From: JAQICJ01 sp041686345
Lineage (GTDB): Bacteria > Myxococcota_A > Polyangia > HGW-17
DNA: 23,489 nucleotides
Reading direction: 5' to 3'
NCBI GenBank assembly: GCA_041686345.1
Contig: JAWLEA010000038.1
Span: 1-23,489 of the forward strand
Of the stretch, positions 1 through 7,041 are shown one piece after another. Position numbers and translations under genes: made by a program. The notes beneath the pieces are model-generated. The model ran no database searches. It was not told the origin of the DNA and saw only the letters and a program-made list of their open reading frames with translations. Numbering within the stretch: position 1 is the first letter of the stretch; each line of letters begins with the position of its first letter.

Positions 1-204
1 AACTAAAAAAGTTTCGCTCTGTTACTCACAGGATTTGCAATATAGAGGTTTTTTCCCGTCTGTCAACCTATTACTCATTTTTTTTTGAAAAAAAGTCAAA
101 CACCAAACAAACACCGATATACAAGGAAACAAAAAAGTCAAAATCGACGAAAAAATTTAATAATTAGGAAAAATCTACTCAAAAATAAATAGGAAATGGA
201 ACAA

Positions 205-248
205 AATGCTTCTTTACTGATAAAAGAATGCTTTTTTACTGATAAAAA
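205..248. repeat. 22-bp direct tandem repeat, two copies
   Basis: The unit beginning AATGCTTCTTTACTGATAAA at 205-226 is repeated immediately at 227-248, differing only by C/T in the seventh base and by the last base. It could be replication slippage or a pair of binding sites. No gene start lies close enough to prefer the second reading. Confidence 0.75.
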
Positions 249-293
249 GTGAAAAGGATCTGATCCGTAGAAATCAAATTCCCAGATAATATA

Positions 294-352
294 CCAGAAT
301 GGGGGGAGGTTGACTGAATGAGAAGTTTGCCTCAGATGCGCAGAGTTTGATG
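294..352 (+). repeat. decayed fragment of the TIR repeat family
   Basis: Read on the plus strand, this matches the minus strand of the element at 1686-1852, starting just inside its right terminus. By hand I count about 38 identical bases of 59 without gaps. This includes an exact 12-base block CCAGAATGGGGG and an exact 10-base block TCAGATGCGC at the same offset. The outer terminus is degraded. Confidence 0.55.
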
Positions 353-392
353 TTTTTTCAACTCATTCAATTCTTTAATCCACAAATAAATA

Positions 393-431
393 TGATGTTC
401 TTATTTTTTTCTGAAAAAAATTAACATCATG
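393..431. terminator. long A/T-rich hairpin downstream of the carboxypeptidase gene
   Basis: An ATGATGTT arm at 393-400 pairs with AACATCAT at 424-431. The interior continues as a T7 run facing an A7 run around a CTG loop, giving an almost continuous stem of about 18 bp. It lies 60-100 bases past the stop of the minus-strand gene at 494-1300, so it may end that transcript or one from outside the window. The stem has little GC, so strong intrinsic termination is doubtful. Confidence 0.4.
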
Positions 432-493
432 ATTGATTTTCTCCAATGCTACTTGTTTCCCCTGAAAATTAAATTTTTAATTGATATATGAAA

Positions 494-1300
494 TCAGAAA
501 AGCTTTTTGCGTAATTTGCGAAAATCAGCAAATCTGGAGTATTTGCTGGATGAACCCAAGATAACGAAAGCAACAGGTCCTACATTTTTAATCTTAACGA
601 CGGTGGCCAGACAATAACCCGCAGAAGAATTAAAACCGGTTTTTCCCACTACAACTTTGCGCTTCCTGGTTAGGAGATTGGTATTTCTGTAGGTTATTTT
701 TCTTCCGGTTCCTACTTCTTTGGCAACATAAGAAGCTTTGGACATGACAATAGACAAAACTCTATTCAGGGAAGCAGCCTTGAGAATATAGAGAATTTCT
801 TTGGCTGTACTTACATTGTCGTGATCAATCCCAGTGGGTTCAACAAATCTGGTTTGTTTGAGTCCCATCAATTTTGCCCTCTTATTCATTTCGTCCACCA
901 GTAATTCAGGATTCAAGCCAACCGCCCGCCCCAATGCCGGCACTGCCCGGTTATCAGATCCCATAACAGCGGCATGAAGAAGATCGCGATTGGTATAACT
1001 CTTTCCAATTTTTAATCTGGTTCTGCAACCACCTTTGGCTACCAGCCAGTCATTTTTAATCATAGTGGTTTTTTTGTCCAGAATGAGACCTTTCTCCAAA
1101 ACTACCAAGATAGCCATAATTTTGGTGATGCTTGCTATGGAACGTACTTTGGTCGCCTTTTCGCTGGAAAAGACCTTCTTGCCGTCGAGTTTGGCAACAT
1201 ACCATGCTTTGGCCCGCAATTTTTTTTTGGCCGAAACCATTCGGGGTTGAACAGAAACAACTAGTACTGACAAAAGAATTAAATTTTTGAGTATTTTCAT
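494..1300 (-). CDS. D-alanyl-D-alanine carboxypeptidase/endopeptidase, peptidase S11 family
   Basis: This 268-residue protein is a periplasmic penicillin-binding enzyme that trims peptidoglycan peptides (DD-carboxypeptidase or PBP7-like endopeptidase). All three serine-enzyme motifs are visible: SxxK as S57-I-T-K60, SxN as S115-D-N117, and K220-T-G222. A signal peptide occupies about residues 1-24 (MKILKNLILLSVLVV..., then VSA). The length fits the short PBP7/PbpG subtype, because the C-terminal PBP5-type domain and membrane anchor of DacA are absent. Most residues are basic near the C-terminus (FRKLRKKLF). No strong Shine-Dalgarno precedes the ATG. It appears monocistronic; the next minus-strand gene upstream ends at 1408. 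The family is certain; the choice between carboxypeptidase and endopeptidase activity is not. Confidence 0.92.
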   Translation of the reverse strand: MKILKNLILLSVLVVSVQPRMVSAKKKLRAKAWYVAKLDGKKVFSSEKATKVRSIASITKIMAILVVLEKGLILDKKTTMIKNDWLVAKGGCRTRLKIGKSYTNRDLLHAAVMGSDNRAVPALGRAVGLNPELLVDEMNKRAKLMGLKQTRFVEPTGIDHDNVSTAKEILYILKAASLNRVLSIVMSKASYVAKEVGTGRKITYRNTNLLTRKRKVVVGKTGFNSSAGYCLATVVKIKNVGPVAFVILGSSSKYSRFADFRKLRKKLF

Positions 1301-1393
1301 ATCACTGAAAAGTATATTAAAAAAGACTCAAAGAGCAAAAATTTAACCATTTTTTATGCAACCCTTTGTATATGCAGATAATTTTCAACTATT

Positions 1394-1408
1394 AGAATGG
1401 GGGTTATT
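1394..1408 (+). repeat. 15-base block shared with the dispersed element, abutting a stop codon
   Basis: AGAATGGGGGTTATT here is identical to the minus strand of 1822-1836, inside the element at 1686-1852. Its last base is the first base of the stop codon (on the minus strand) of the DUF3606 gene. It may be a relic of an element that inserted at the gene end. Confidence 0.45.
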
Positions 1409-1650
1409 CACTTATATATGCTGGGCGAATAATCATTACCATCTTTGGCAAATTCGGAATTTGTCATTTTTATTTTGGAGTTTTTGCTCTTCAGGTAGTT
1501 TTTAACTTTTGCTACGCTATGTCCTACGACATCTACAGCTTTTTCAAGTTCCGGTATGGAAACGCTGAAACGTTGACTCCAATAATTTCTTTCTTTGGGA
1601 TATTGTAAATTAATCATTTTTGGGTCTTCAGGTACTTTTTGATTTGTCAT
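1408..1650 (-). CDS. DUF3606 family small protein
   Basis: The 80-residue protein matches the pattern of DUF3606: an N-terminal P-x-x-x-x-I-N stretch (here PKMINL), then a tryptophan-containing segment (YWSQRFSVS), then the helix-turn-helix-like core IPELEKAVDVVGHSVAKVKNYL at about residues 33-54. The family is small and its function is unknown. The start is well fixed: a strong GAGGAGG ribosome site sits 5-6 bases before the ATG at 1650. The C-terminal 25 residues after the core are polar and look disordered. The gene is bracketed by repeat elements: a full-length copy begins 36 bases upstream of the start and a 15-base relic touches the stop. The family assignment is from memory of the motif pattern. 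Confidence 0.8.
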   Translation of the reverse strand: MTNQKVPEDPKMINLQYPKERNYWSQRFSVSIPELEKAVDVVGHSVAKVKNYLKSKNSKIKMTNSEFAKDGNDYSPSIYK

Positions 1651-1685
1651 TTTTCCTCCTCAATTGGAAACTTTATGGATTTAAC

Positions 1686-1852
1686 TAGTTCCCATCCCAA
1701 AATAGAAGGTCACTGTCTGGCAACGGAATCTGGATTCATCTGCTTTGTCGTAACTTCTTGAAATAGTAATGGCTATATCTGCGAAGTTACTCCGCGCATC
1801 TGAAACCAGTTTCTTCACCAGGCCAATAACCCCCATTCTGGGATGGAAACTA
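1686..1852. mobile_element. MITE-like element, about 167 bp, with terminal inverted repeats
   Basis: The left end TAGTTCCCATCCCAAAATA (1686-1704) and the right end CATTCTGGGATGGAAACTA (1834-1852) are inverted repeats matching at 16 of 19 positions, and both end in TA. The interior is related to sequences at 6950-7040, 1938-2030, 294-352 and 22056-22104. There is no transposase. The minus strand carries an open frame of 61 codons (1681-1866) running nearly end to end, but comparison with the 6950-7040 copy gives no sign of protein-level selection. TA at both ends would fit the TA target duplication of IS630/Tc1-mariner-type elements; that is inference. It sits in the promoter region of the DUF3606 gene. 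Confidence 0.7.
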
Positions 1853-1937
1853 ACTAAAAAATACAATAATACAATAACTTATATTTAAGATAATGATTAT
1901 ATCGCTTTTGTAAACCCCTGCTGCTGAATTCAGTAAT

Positions 1938-2030
1938 AGATATGACTCTATTTGAAGAAGTTATTCTATGCAACTGAGCCAACCTTTTTATTCAATCAAA
2001 ATAAATCCAATCCGGGCTGGAAACCAACTA
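1938..2030 (+). repeat. decayed copy of the dispersed TIR element
   Basis: CTATTTGAAGAAGTTA at 1949-1964 matches CTATTTCAAGAAGTTA of the element at 1686-1852 (minus strand) at 15 of 16 positions. The right terminus GGGCTGGAAACCAACTA at 2014-2030 matches GGGATGGAAACTAACTA with two differences. The distance between these two landmarks is 66 bases here and 68 in the intact copy, which argues against chance. Confidence 0.55.
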
Positions 2031-2147
2031 TATTCTTCAAGTTTTTTCCAATAAAATCGGGAGGAAGAATCTGAGAATCAATAAAAAGTAATGAAAGCAT
2101 TGAAAAAGTATAATTAGAAGGGTAATGTCAAACAGGTAAAATATATT

Positions 2148-2175
2148 TTGGAAACTAAATTTATTTAAATATTTT
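2148..2175 (+). promoter_or_regulatory. candidate sigma-70-type promoter for the beta-barrel gene
   Basis: TTGGAA (2148-2153) and TATTTT (2170-2175) are separated by 16 bases, each matching four of six consensus positions. They lie about 34 bases before the ATG at 2209. In such AT-rich sequence this could be chance. Confidence 0.3.
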
Positions 2176-2208
2176 CATTAATCTTACAACAATGAGGTAA
2201 TTTTAATT

Positions 2209-2790
2209 ATGTTACTGACTTCCTTGTTTTTATCAACCATGCTCCTTCCTTCAGCTCCCAAACCCCAACCTTTTTCAGCCGGTACCGATCTCACCATTGA
2301 AATGGGCTATTTCGACGGCATGCGTTATACTCCCGACGGCATCCGCCTGGGAATAGGCATGCTGACCCAGCGTCAGGGACAAAGAAGATGGAATTACGAA
2401 ATCAATTATGTAGATGGCAAAGAACATTGCCGGGACCATGCGGATTATTATTGTGGAGACAACTGGTCCCTCTATGGATTTGGCGGGGTAAACTATGATT
2501 TTCCCATTTCCGCTGATCGCAAATTCTTCGCCTCCCTTACCGGTGGTTTTTTTCTGGGCATATCCAATTATGACAGATATTACTGGTATTATGACGATAA
2601 TTATTATGACGACGACGATCTGGCCGTCATGGGTGGAGTCATGGGAAAAGCAGCTTTACATTATGAATTTGAATTCTTTCGCCTCGGGGTTGGTCTGATG
2701 GCAGGTATTGGTCCCAGCATCGGCTCCGAAAGCGGTCTCGAAATATACAATCCCTTCAATCTTTATTTCAGTTTCCACTGGATGTTTTAA
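2209..2790 (+). CDS. small outer-membrane beta-barrel protein
   Basis: The 193-residue product has a short hydrophobic N-terminus (MLLTSLFLSTMLLPSA) that reads as a signal peptide. It then shows alternating amphipathic strands rich in Gly and aromatics (IRLGIGMLTQ, LYGFGGVNYDF, FFASLTGGFFLGI, FRLGVGLMAGIG), and ends in FSFHWMF. A C-terminal Phe is the usual BAM recognition signature of Gram-negative outer-membrane proteins. The size suits an eight-stranded OmpX/OmpW-sized barrel. A likely surface loop at residues 121-137 is composed almost wholly of Tyr and Asp. Two Cys (74 and 82) in another loop could form a disulfide. A GAGGT ribosome site supports the ATG at 2209. No specific family is recognised, so the ligand or role is unknown. 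Confidence 0.75.
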   Translation: MLLTSLFLSTMLLPSAPKPQPFSAGTDLTIEMGYFDGMRYTPDGIRLGIGMLTQRQGQRRWNYEINYVDGKEHCRDHADYYCGDNWSLYGFGGVNYDFPISADRKFFASLTGGFFLGISNYDRYYWYYDDNYYDDDDLAVMGGVMGKAALHYEFEFFRLGVGLMAGIGPSIGSESGLEIYNPFNLYFSFHWMF

Positions 2791-3014
2791 ACCGGATACT
2801 TTCCAAGCTACAGTAATTATAAGAAAAAGAGGGGATTGACAACTCAATAATCTTGTTTACCTTTCTTTTATGTTGAAAAATAAATAGAAAAATCAGGGTA
2901 ACTTGATTAACAACTGAAAATTTAAATGGATATTTAATTTTTTTGTCAATTCCCTGTAAATTCAAACTTAATTTCTGTTAATATTCATGAATCATCAATT
3001 TGGAGGTTCAACCA

Positions 3015-4427
3015 ATGAAAAAACTACTTATTTTAGTTTCAATTGTTCTGCTAGGTTTCAGTGCCTGTGACGACTCTGACAACAGCAATAATGCCAACAA
3101 TGTCAATAACACCAACAACACCAATAATACCAACAATACCAACAATACCAACAATACCAACAATACCAACAACACCAACAACACCAACAATGTCACTTGT
3201 GATCCAGCCTGCGAAGATTGGCAGGTTTGCAACAATGAAGGTATTTGTGAAGCAGCCGAGGGCAGATGTGCCACTGCTGCTGATTGTGATGGAGAAAATG
3301 CCCTGTGCAAAGTTGATACTCATGAATGTGTTGAATACCCCACTTGGAGAAAACTGAATGTTCTGATTCAGGATCCCGTAGTCAACGGTTCAAGCATCAT
3401 GACTCCCGTCGATGGTATTTCCTATGCTTTCAACCCTGAAAACAACAATTTTGTAACCCAAATGGGACATGATGTGGACGATAGTAACATCGGATTCATC
3501 TGGACCATCGATGAAATAGCCGAAACCCACACCAAACTGGAATTATCCGGTGAATTCTTTGCTGAAGTTGAGAATTTCTGCAATAATGAAAATTGGTGTC
3601 AATTTATTGGCTATGATCCTGATAATAATGAATATATTATTACCGGCCCCCGCGCTTCAGGAATTATGAGAACAGATGACAGCGGGAATTCTGTTATTAC
3701 AAGTGTTACCGGAACCCAACCCGCAAACAGCAATATTTCTTACTCCCATGTTTTTGACTGGGAAAACCGAAAATTGTATGTATATGGTTTTATGACACCT
3801 TCAGGAGCATCTTCTTCCCTCTTCGAACTTGATCTTGATACCGGATTGTGGGAAGAACACCCAACCAGTCTTCCCGAAGTCTATGCAAATTGCCTTGCCT
3901 ACGAACCATCAAATAATCTTCTCTACAGTTTTGGCGGCAAAACTACAGATGACGGTGGAGAAACTTTTTATGAAACCGACTTGGTTTCAGTTATCAACCT
4001 CAACGATGACACCGTTGAACAATACACACTCGATCCAGACATTGGACCACGTTCTTCCATGGGTTGTGTCTACAGTGGACAACTTGATCGCCACATTCTT
4101 TTCGGTGGTAACAGAATTCTAGATCTTCACAATGAAATTGATAATGACTACCATAATGATTTGTGGGCTTATGATTCGGCCACCCAAAGTTATACCCAAT
4201 TAATGCCCACCGAAAACATAGGTACTTTTGAGGATCCTGATGAATATGGAGATCAGGCTTTTACAGGTAATGAAAATGGGCCGAATTTTGGCAAAAACAG
4301 AGGTGTAATGCAACTGGATTCAACCAACAACCGCTTGATGATCATGGGCGACGTCCCAATTTACACCCATGAACAACTCTATTTCCTCGACCTTGAGTGG
4401 GTCAACCTCTATCTCCAACAGAACTAA
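3015..4427 (+). CDS. secreted lipoprotein with Asn-rich linker and kelch-type propeller
   Basis: The ATG at 3015 follows GGAGG by about 8 bases and gives a 470-residue lipoprotein; the frame extends upstream to a TTG at 3000, but that would displace the signal peptide. The signal sequence MKKLLILVSIVLLGFSA ends at Cys18, the lipidation site. Next come 12 NNx tripeptides (residues 25-60, nine of them NNT), and a small Cys-rich region (about 62-98; CDPACEDWQVC, then CATAADCDGENALC) resembling EGF-like or stigma-type spacers. A C-terminal domain holds kelch-like blades, such as RKLYVYGFM, LLYSFGG and DRHILFGGN, followed by NDLWAYDSATQSYTQL. The design presents a propeller on a flexible stalk at the cell surface, in the style common in Myxococcota and Bradymonadota. 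The binding partner is unknown. The gene is 224 bases from the previous gene and 104 bases before the next. Confidence 0.85.
   Translation: MKKLLILVSIVLLGFSACDDSDNSNNANNVNNTNNTNNTNNTNNTNNTNNTNNTNNTNNVTCDPACEDWQVCNNEGICEAAEGRCATAADCDGENALCKVDTHECVEYPTWRKLNVLIQDPVVNGSSIMTPVDGISYAFNPENNNFVTQMGHDVDDSNIGFIWTIDEIAETHTKLELSGEFFAEVENFCNNENWCQFIGYDPDNNEYIITGPRASGIMRTDDSGNSVITSVTGTQPANSNISYSHVFDWENRKLYVYGFMTPSGASSSLFELDLDTGLWEEHPTSLPEVYANCLAYEPSNNLLYSFGGKTTDDGGETFYETDLVSVINLNDDTVEQYTLDPDIGPRSSMGCVYSGQLDRHILFGGNRILDLHNEIDNDYHNDLWAYDSATQSYTQLMPTENIGTFEDPDEYGDQAFTGNENGPNFGKNRGVMQLDSTNNRLMIMGDVPIYTHEQLYFLDLEWVNLYLQQN
3087..3194 (+). repeat. 9-bp tandem repeat encoding Asn-Asn-Thr linker
   Basis: Twelve 9-bp units (mostly AACAATACC or AACAACACC) encode NNA, NNV, nine NNT and NNV. 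Units differ mainly at third codon positions, apart from the first and last units. Such arrays are prone to slippage in steps of three codons, so length may vary between strains without breaking the frame. Confidence 0.95.
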
Positions 4428-4489
4428 TATTTCTAACCCCATAGCTTTTCTGTACCTTTTAAAAAATCCTTTTAAAAATTTTCAGGGAG

Positions 4490-4517
4490 GTTATCTTGAA
4501 AATAATTCAAGGATAAC
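4490..4517 (+). promoter_or_regulatory. leader hairpin just before the ribosome site of the DUF3783 gene
   Basis: GTTATCTTGAA (4490-4500) pairs with TTCAAGGATAAC (4506-4517) around an AATAA loop, with one bulged base. The hairpin ends three bases before the AAGGAG ribosome site at 4520-4525. No T tract follows, so it is not a normal terminator. It could stabilise a processed mRNA end or affect initiation. Confidence 0.45.
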
Positions 4518-4531
4518 TCAAGGAGTTAAAC

Positions 4532-5002
4532 ATGAATTCAACCTTCAAAAAAATTAAAAATAACGACAAATGCCTTTATGGACCTCGCAAAGCAGTTTTC
4601 ACAGGATTTAAAACCGAAGCGCAACCAGAACTGATTAAGATATTGGAAAATGCGGGGTTGGCCGATCTGCCTACAGCCTGGCCCGGTGAAACTGAGAAAG
4701 AATTAACCCTGGATGAAATTTTTACTTGTAATGATAAATTAGGCTGGGGCAAAAATTCCAAGCTTTGCCAAACAATTATTGTAGGCGGGATCTCCCAGAA
4801 ACAACTCAAAGATTTTATGGATCTCATGAAAAAAAGTCACTTAAAATACCCCCTGTGGGCAACTCTTACCCCTGTTTCCCAAAAGTGGAAATTGAAAGAA
4901 CTCCTCAATGAATTAAATAAAGAAGATATTGCTGTCAAAAGCTGGCTACGACTGCAAAAATTAAAAAAACAAAATGCCACTCCAACTGAAGATGATTCCT
5001 GA
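4532..5002 (+). CDS. DUF3783 domain protein
   Basis: The product is a 156-residue, probably cytoplasmic protein with no signal peptide. Residues about 88-128 (SQKQLKDFMDLMKKS, then YPLWATLTPVSQKWKLKELL) carry the pattern of DUF3783: a short helix, then a proline-bearing strand with TPxxxxW and a closing helix. The N-terminal half contains a VFTGF strand and an acidic segment (WPGETEKELTLDEIFT), suggesting an alpha/beta fold. The function of the family is unknown. AAGGAG followed by 6 bases supports the ATG at 4532. The gene lies 104 bases behind the lipoprotein gene and converges with rnc (58-base gap), with no clear terminator between them. Confidence 0.75.
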   Translation: MNSTFKKIKNNDKCLYGPRKAVFTGFKTEAQPELIKILENAGLADLPTAWPGETEKELTLDEIFTCNDKLGWGKNSKLCQTIIVGGISQKQLKDFMDLMKKSHLKYPLWATLTPVSQKWKLKELLNELNKEDIAVKSWLRLQKLKKQNATPTEDDS

Positions 5003-5060
5003 TTTCCCCTTTAGAACTTATTGTCCCAAACTATGATTATTCAGCCAAGTTTTAGATACT

Positions 5061-5795
5061 TCAATCAGTTTCCATTTCAATTTTTTTGTTTAAAATATCC
5101 AGGGTTTTTTGAGCTGCTCGCTGCTGGGCCAGTTTTTTGGATTTACCTCTACCCTGAGACAAAATCTGTTCTCCAACTCTCACCTCAAAAACAAACACCT
5201 TTTCGTGTTCCGGTCCTTCCTTGGAAACAAGTTTATATACAGGGAGACTTTTAAAATGCTCCTGAGTGAATTCCTGCAATGCCGATTTAAAATCACCTAC
5301 CCTTGAGGATACACTTATGGCACCTGGCTCAAACAGATTAAAATCCCCCTGATAAAGCTGGTCTATAATTGCCAGGACAGTATCAAAATCTGAATCGACA
5401 AAAATTGCTCCGATCACGGCTTCAAAACAGTTGGCCAAAAGAGAATCTTTTTCTCTGCCTTTGGACATCTCTTCTCCTTTGCCCAATTTCAGATAACTGC
5501 CCAGTCCCAACTGTTCGGCTTTGGAACTTAAAAAGGATTTTTGTACCAGAAACGCCCGCTTTTTAGTTAAAAACCCTTCGGAAACAGCTTTACTTTTTTG
5601 ATAAAGTCGATACCCAACCGCCAGATCCAAAACAGCGTCTCCTATATATTCAAGTCTTTCATTGTGCTGAACTTCTTCCCGACCGGGTTCACCCACCCAG
5701 GAGCTGTGAGTTAATGCTGTTTTCAGCAATGATTCATCTTTAAATCTGTATTTTAATGCGTGCTGCAATTCACTAATTTCTTTGATTGAATCCAT
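5061..5795 (-). CDS. rnc: ribonuclease III
   Basis: This 244-residue enzyme cuts double-stranded RNA, in rRNA maturation and mRNA turnover. The catalytic domain covers about residues 1-150 and holds the signature NERLEYIGDAVL at 45-56, including Asp53. A second acidic site, Glu125, sits in LLANCFEAVIGAIF. The double-stranded RNA binding domain covers about 168-237 and ends in the typical GRGKSKKLAQQRAAQ helix. Length and domain order are normal for the bacterial enzyme. An AGCAGGA ribosome site precedes the ATG. It starts 18 bases after the asparaginase stop, so the two are probably co-transcribed. In many bacteria rnc sits with era or the signal peptidase gene; neither is here. Confidence 0.97.
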   Translation of the reverse strand: MDSIKEISELQHALKYRFKDESLLKTALTHSSWVGEPGREEVQHNERLEYIGDAVLDLAVGYRLYQKSKAVSEGFLTKKRAFLVQKSFLSSKAEQLGLGSYLKLGKGEEMSKGREKDSLLANCFEAVIGAIFVDSDFDTVLAIIDQLYQGDFNLFEPGAISVSSRVGDFKSALQEFTQEHFKSLPVYKLVSKEGPEHEKVFVFEVRVGEQILSQGRGKSKKLAQQRAAQKTLDILNKKIEMETD

Positions 5796-5813
5796 AAATA
5801 TTCCTGCTTGTTT

Positions 5814-6830
5814 TTATACTTCTATCTCATTGGAAAGTTCACCGACATATGATTTCAACATCATGGAAGATACCTGATTCATATCGTTGGTCTGTCCCAA
5901 AATCCACATTAATTTTACCAGAGCTGTTTCCGGAGTCATATCCATGGATGGAATAGCTTTGGCATCCTGAACAGATTTCCCAACTCTGTATAAACTGAGT
6001 TTGGTAGCTCCCAAAACACACTGAGTACCTATGATCACCGGAATATTTCGCCGAGTCGCTTTTTTGATTATTTCTATAAGATAATTGTCTGGAATCACCG
6101 GAATATTTCCAGTGCCATAACCTAAAATCACCAACCCTTTATGAAGATCAACAGCCGCTTGCAGAAATTCTTTTGAAAATCCGGGATACATTGTAACCAG
6201 AGCAACTTCAGGTTCAAGGTTAGGCAGATAAAGCAGCTTGCGTCCAGATCGGCGACGAGCACGGCTACGGCTGATTCTCATGGTCAGCCCAATTTCACCT
6301 AAAGGAGCTTCATTGATAGATTCAAAAGCTTCAAGGGAAAAAGCTGAAATTTTGCGAGCTCTGACTCCTCTGATAATTTTGGAACCAAAAACCACAACAA
6401 CTTCGGCCAGATCAGAAGCTGCCACCCGGAAAGAATTAACCAAATTTCTCTTGCCGTCGGAACCTATCATTCCAGTTGCTATCTGAGAACCGGTCAATAC
6501 AATCGGTTTATCAAGCTCATGGAAAAAAAAGGAGAGAGCTGCAGCTGTATATGACATGGTATCGGTACCGTGGGTAATTACAAATCCTTCATATTTGTCG
6601 TAATTGTTGACAATTGTCTGGGAAAGCAAAGTCCAGAACTGCGGAGCAAGGTTTGCACTGTCATTTTCGGTGAGATTGAGCATGTTAACTTCGGCAAAAT
6701 CACTCACTTCAGGAACCAGATCAAAAAGTTCCTCTGCAGTTTTCAAAGGAGAAAGAACACCATCTTGATCTCGTGTCATAGCAATGGTTCCACCGGTTGA
6801 TATCTGTAAAATTCTGGGTTTTTGCGACAT
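5814..6830 (-). CDS. ansA: L-asparaginase, type I (cytosolic)
   Basis: The 338-residue enzyme hydrolyses L-asparagine to aspartate and ammonia. The first active-site motif STGGTIAM lies at residues 11-18 (nucleophile Thr12 or Thr15 by family alignment). The second, HGTDTMSYTAAAL, is at 87-99. The segment GSQIATGMIGSDGKRNL is the expected substrate-binding loop. There is no signal peptide, which with the length favours the cytosolic type I enzyme over periplasmic type II. A glutaminyl-tRNA amidotransferase GatD subunit shares this fold, but GatD has an extra N-terminal domain that is absent here. AAGGAAATTT precedes the ATG. The next gene upstream, the kinase, ends 211 bases away, a gap filled in part by a repeat element. 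Confidence 0.94.
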   Translation of the reverse strand: MSQKPRILQISTGGTIAMTRDQDGVLSPLKTAEELFDLVPEVSDFAEVNMLNLTENDSANLAPQFWTLLSQTIVNNYDKYEGFVITHGTDTMSYTAAALSFFFHELDKPIVLTGSQIATGMIGSDGKRNLVNSFRVAASDLAEVVVVFGSKIIRGVRARKISAFSLEAFESINEAPLGEIGLTMRISRSRARRRSGRKLLYLPNLEPEVALVTMYPGFSKEFLQAAVDLHKGLVILGYGTGNIPVIPDNYLIEIIKKATRRNIPVIIGTQCVLGATKLSLYRVGKSVQDAKAIPSMDMTPETALVKLMWILGQTNDMNQVSSMMLKSYVGELSNEIEV

Positions 6831-6949
6831 AAATTTCCTTAATTATTGTGTTTCTGTTGGAGATGAAACCGAGTCAAAACTTTGTTGAGACGAAAATATC
6901 GTCAGGAATTTACTAACAGCTTCCCGGGATTAGTAAAAACATCGAAGAA

Positions 6950-7040
6950 ATAGCCACTACTATTTCAAAAAGTTATAACAAAACTGATGAGGTAAAATTC
7001 CGCTTTCAGGCAATGACCTTCCTTTTTGGGATGGAAACTA
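6950..7040 (+). repeat. half copy of the dispersed TIR element, ending at the kinase stop codon
   Basis: From ATAGCC at 6950 to the terminal TA at 7039-7040 the plus strand aligns without gaps to the minus strand of the element at 1686-1852: 72 of 91 bases identical by hand count. The right terminus GGGATGGAAACTA is intact. Only weak similarity continues upstream to about 6910, and no left terminus is seen. The element ends one base from the kinase stop codon (7042-7044). Confidence 0.7.
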
Positions 7041-7041
7041 C

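Larger units (their letters stand above)
1..493. other. gene-free AT-rich spacer with repeat debris
   Basis: No convincing gene is seen here. The stretch is strongly AT-rich with long A and T runs. It holds a 22-bp tandem duplication (205-248), a decayed piece of the dispersed repeat family (294-352) and a long A/T hairpin (393-431), each listed separately. Nothing else is recognised. Confidence 0.7.
1867..2208. other. spacer of 342 bases ahead of the beta-barrel gene
   Basis: No gene is seen. The first part holds a decayed copy of the dispersed element (1938-2030). The second part is AT-rich and should hold the promoter of the plus-strand gene at 2209, with one candidate at 2148-2175 and a GAGGT ribosome site 10 bases before the ATG. 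Confidence 0.6.

Noticed and set aside
1681..1866. 61-codon minus-strand frame as a normal gene
   Set aside because: It coincides with the repeat element, has no ribosome site, and comparison with the 6950-7040 copy shows substitutions spread over all codon positions.
2836..2863. TTGACA as the -35 of a promoter for the lipoprotein gene
   Set aside because: The hexamer is perfect, but no acceptable -10 box lies 16-18 bases downstream and the start is about 150 bases away.
3008..3323. Minus-strand frames reading LLVLLVLLV and VGIVGIVGI opposite the NNT repeat
   Set aside because: They are antisense readings of the 9-bp repeat; the plus strand has signal peptide, lipobox and domains.
5003..5060. 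Bidirectional terminator between the DUF3783 gene and rnc
   Set aside because: The gap is short and contains no stem followed by a T run on either strand.
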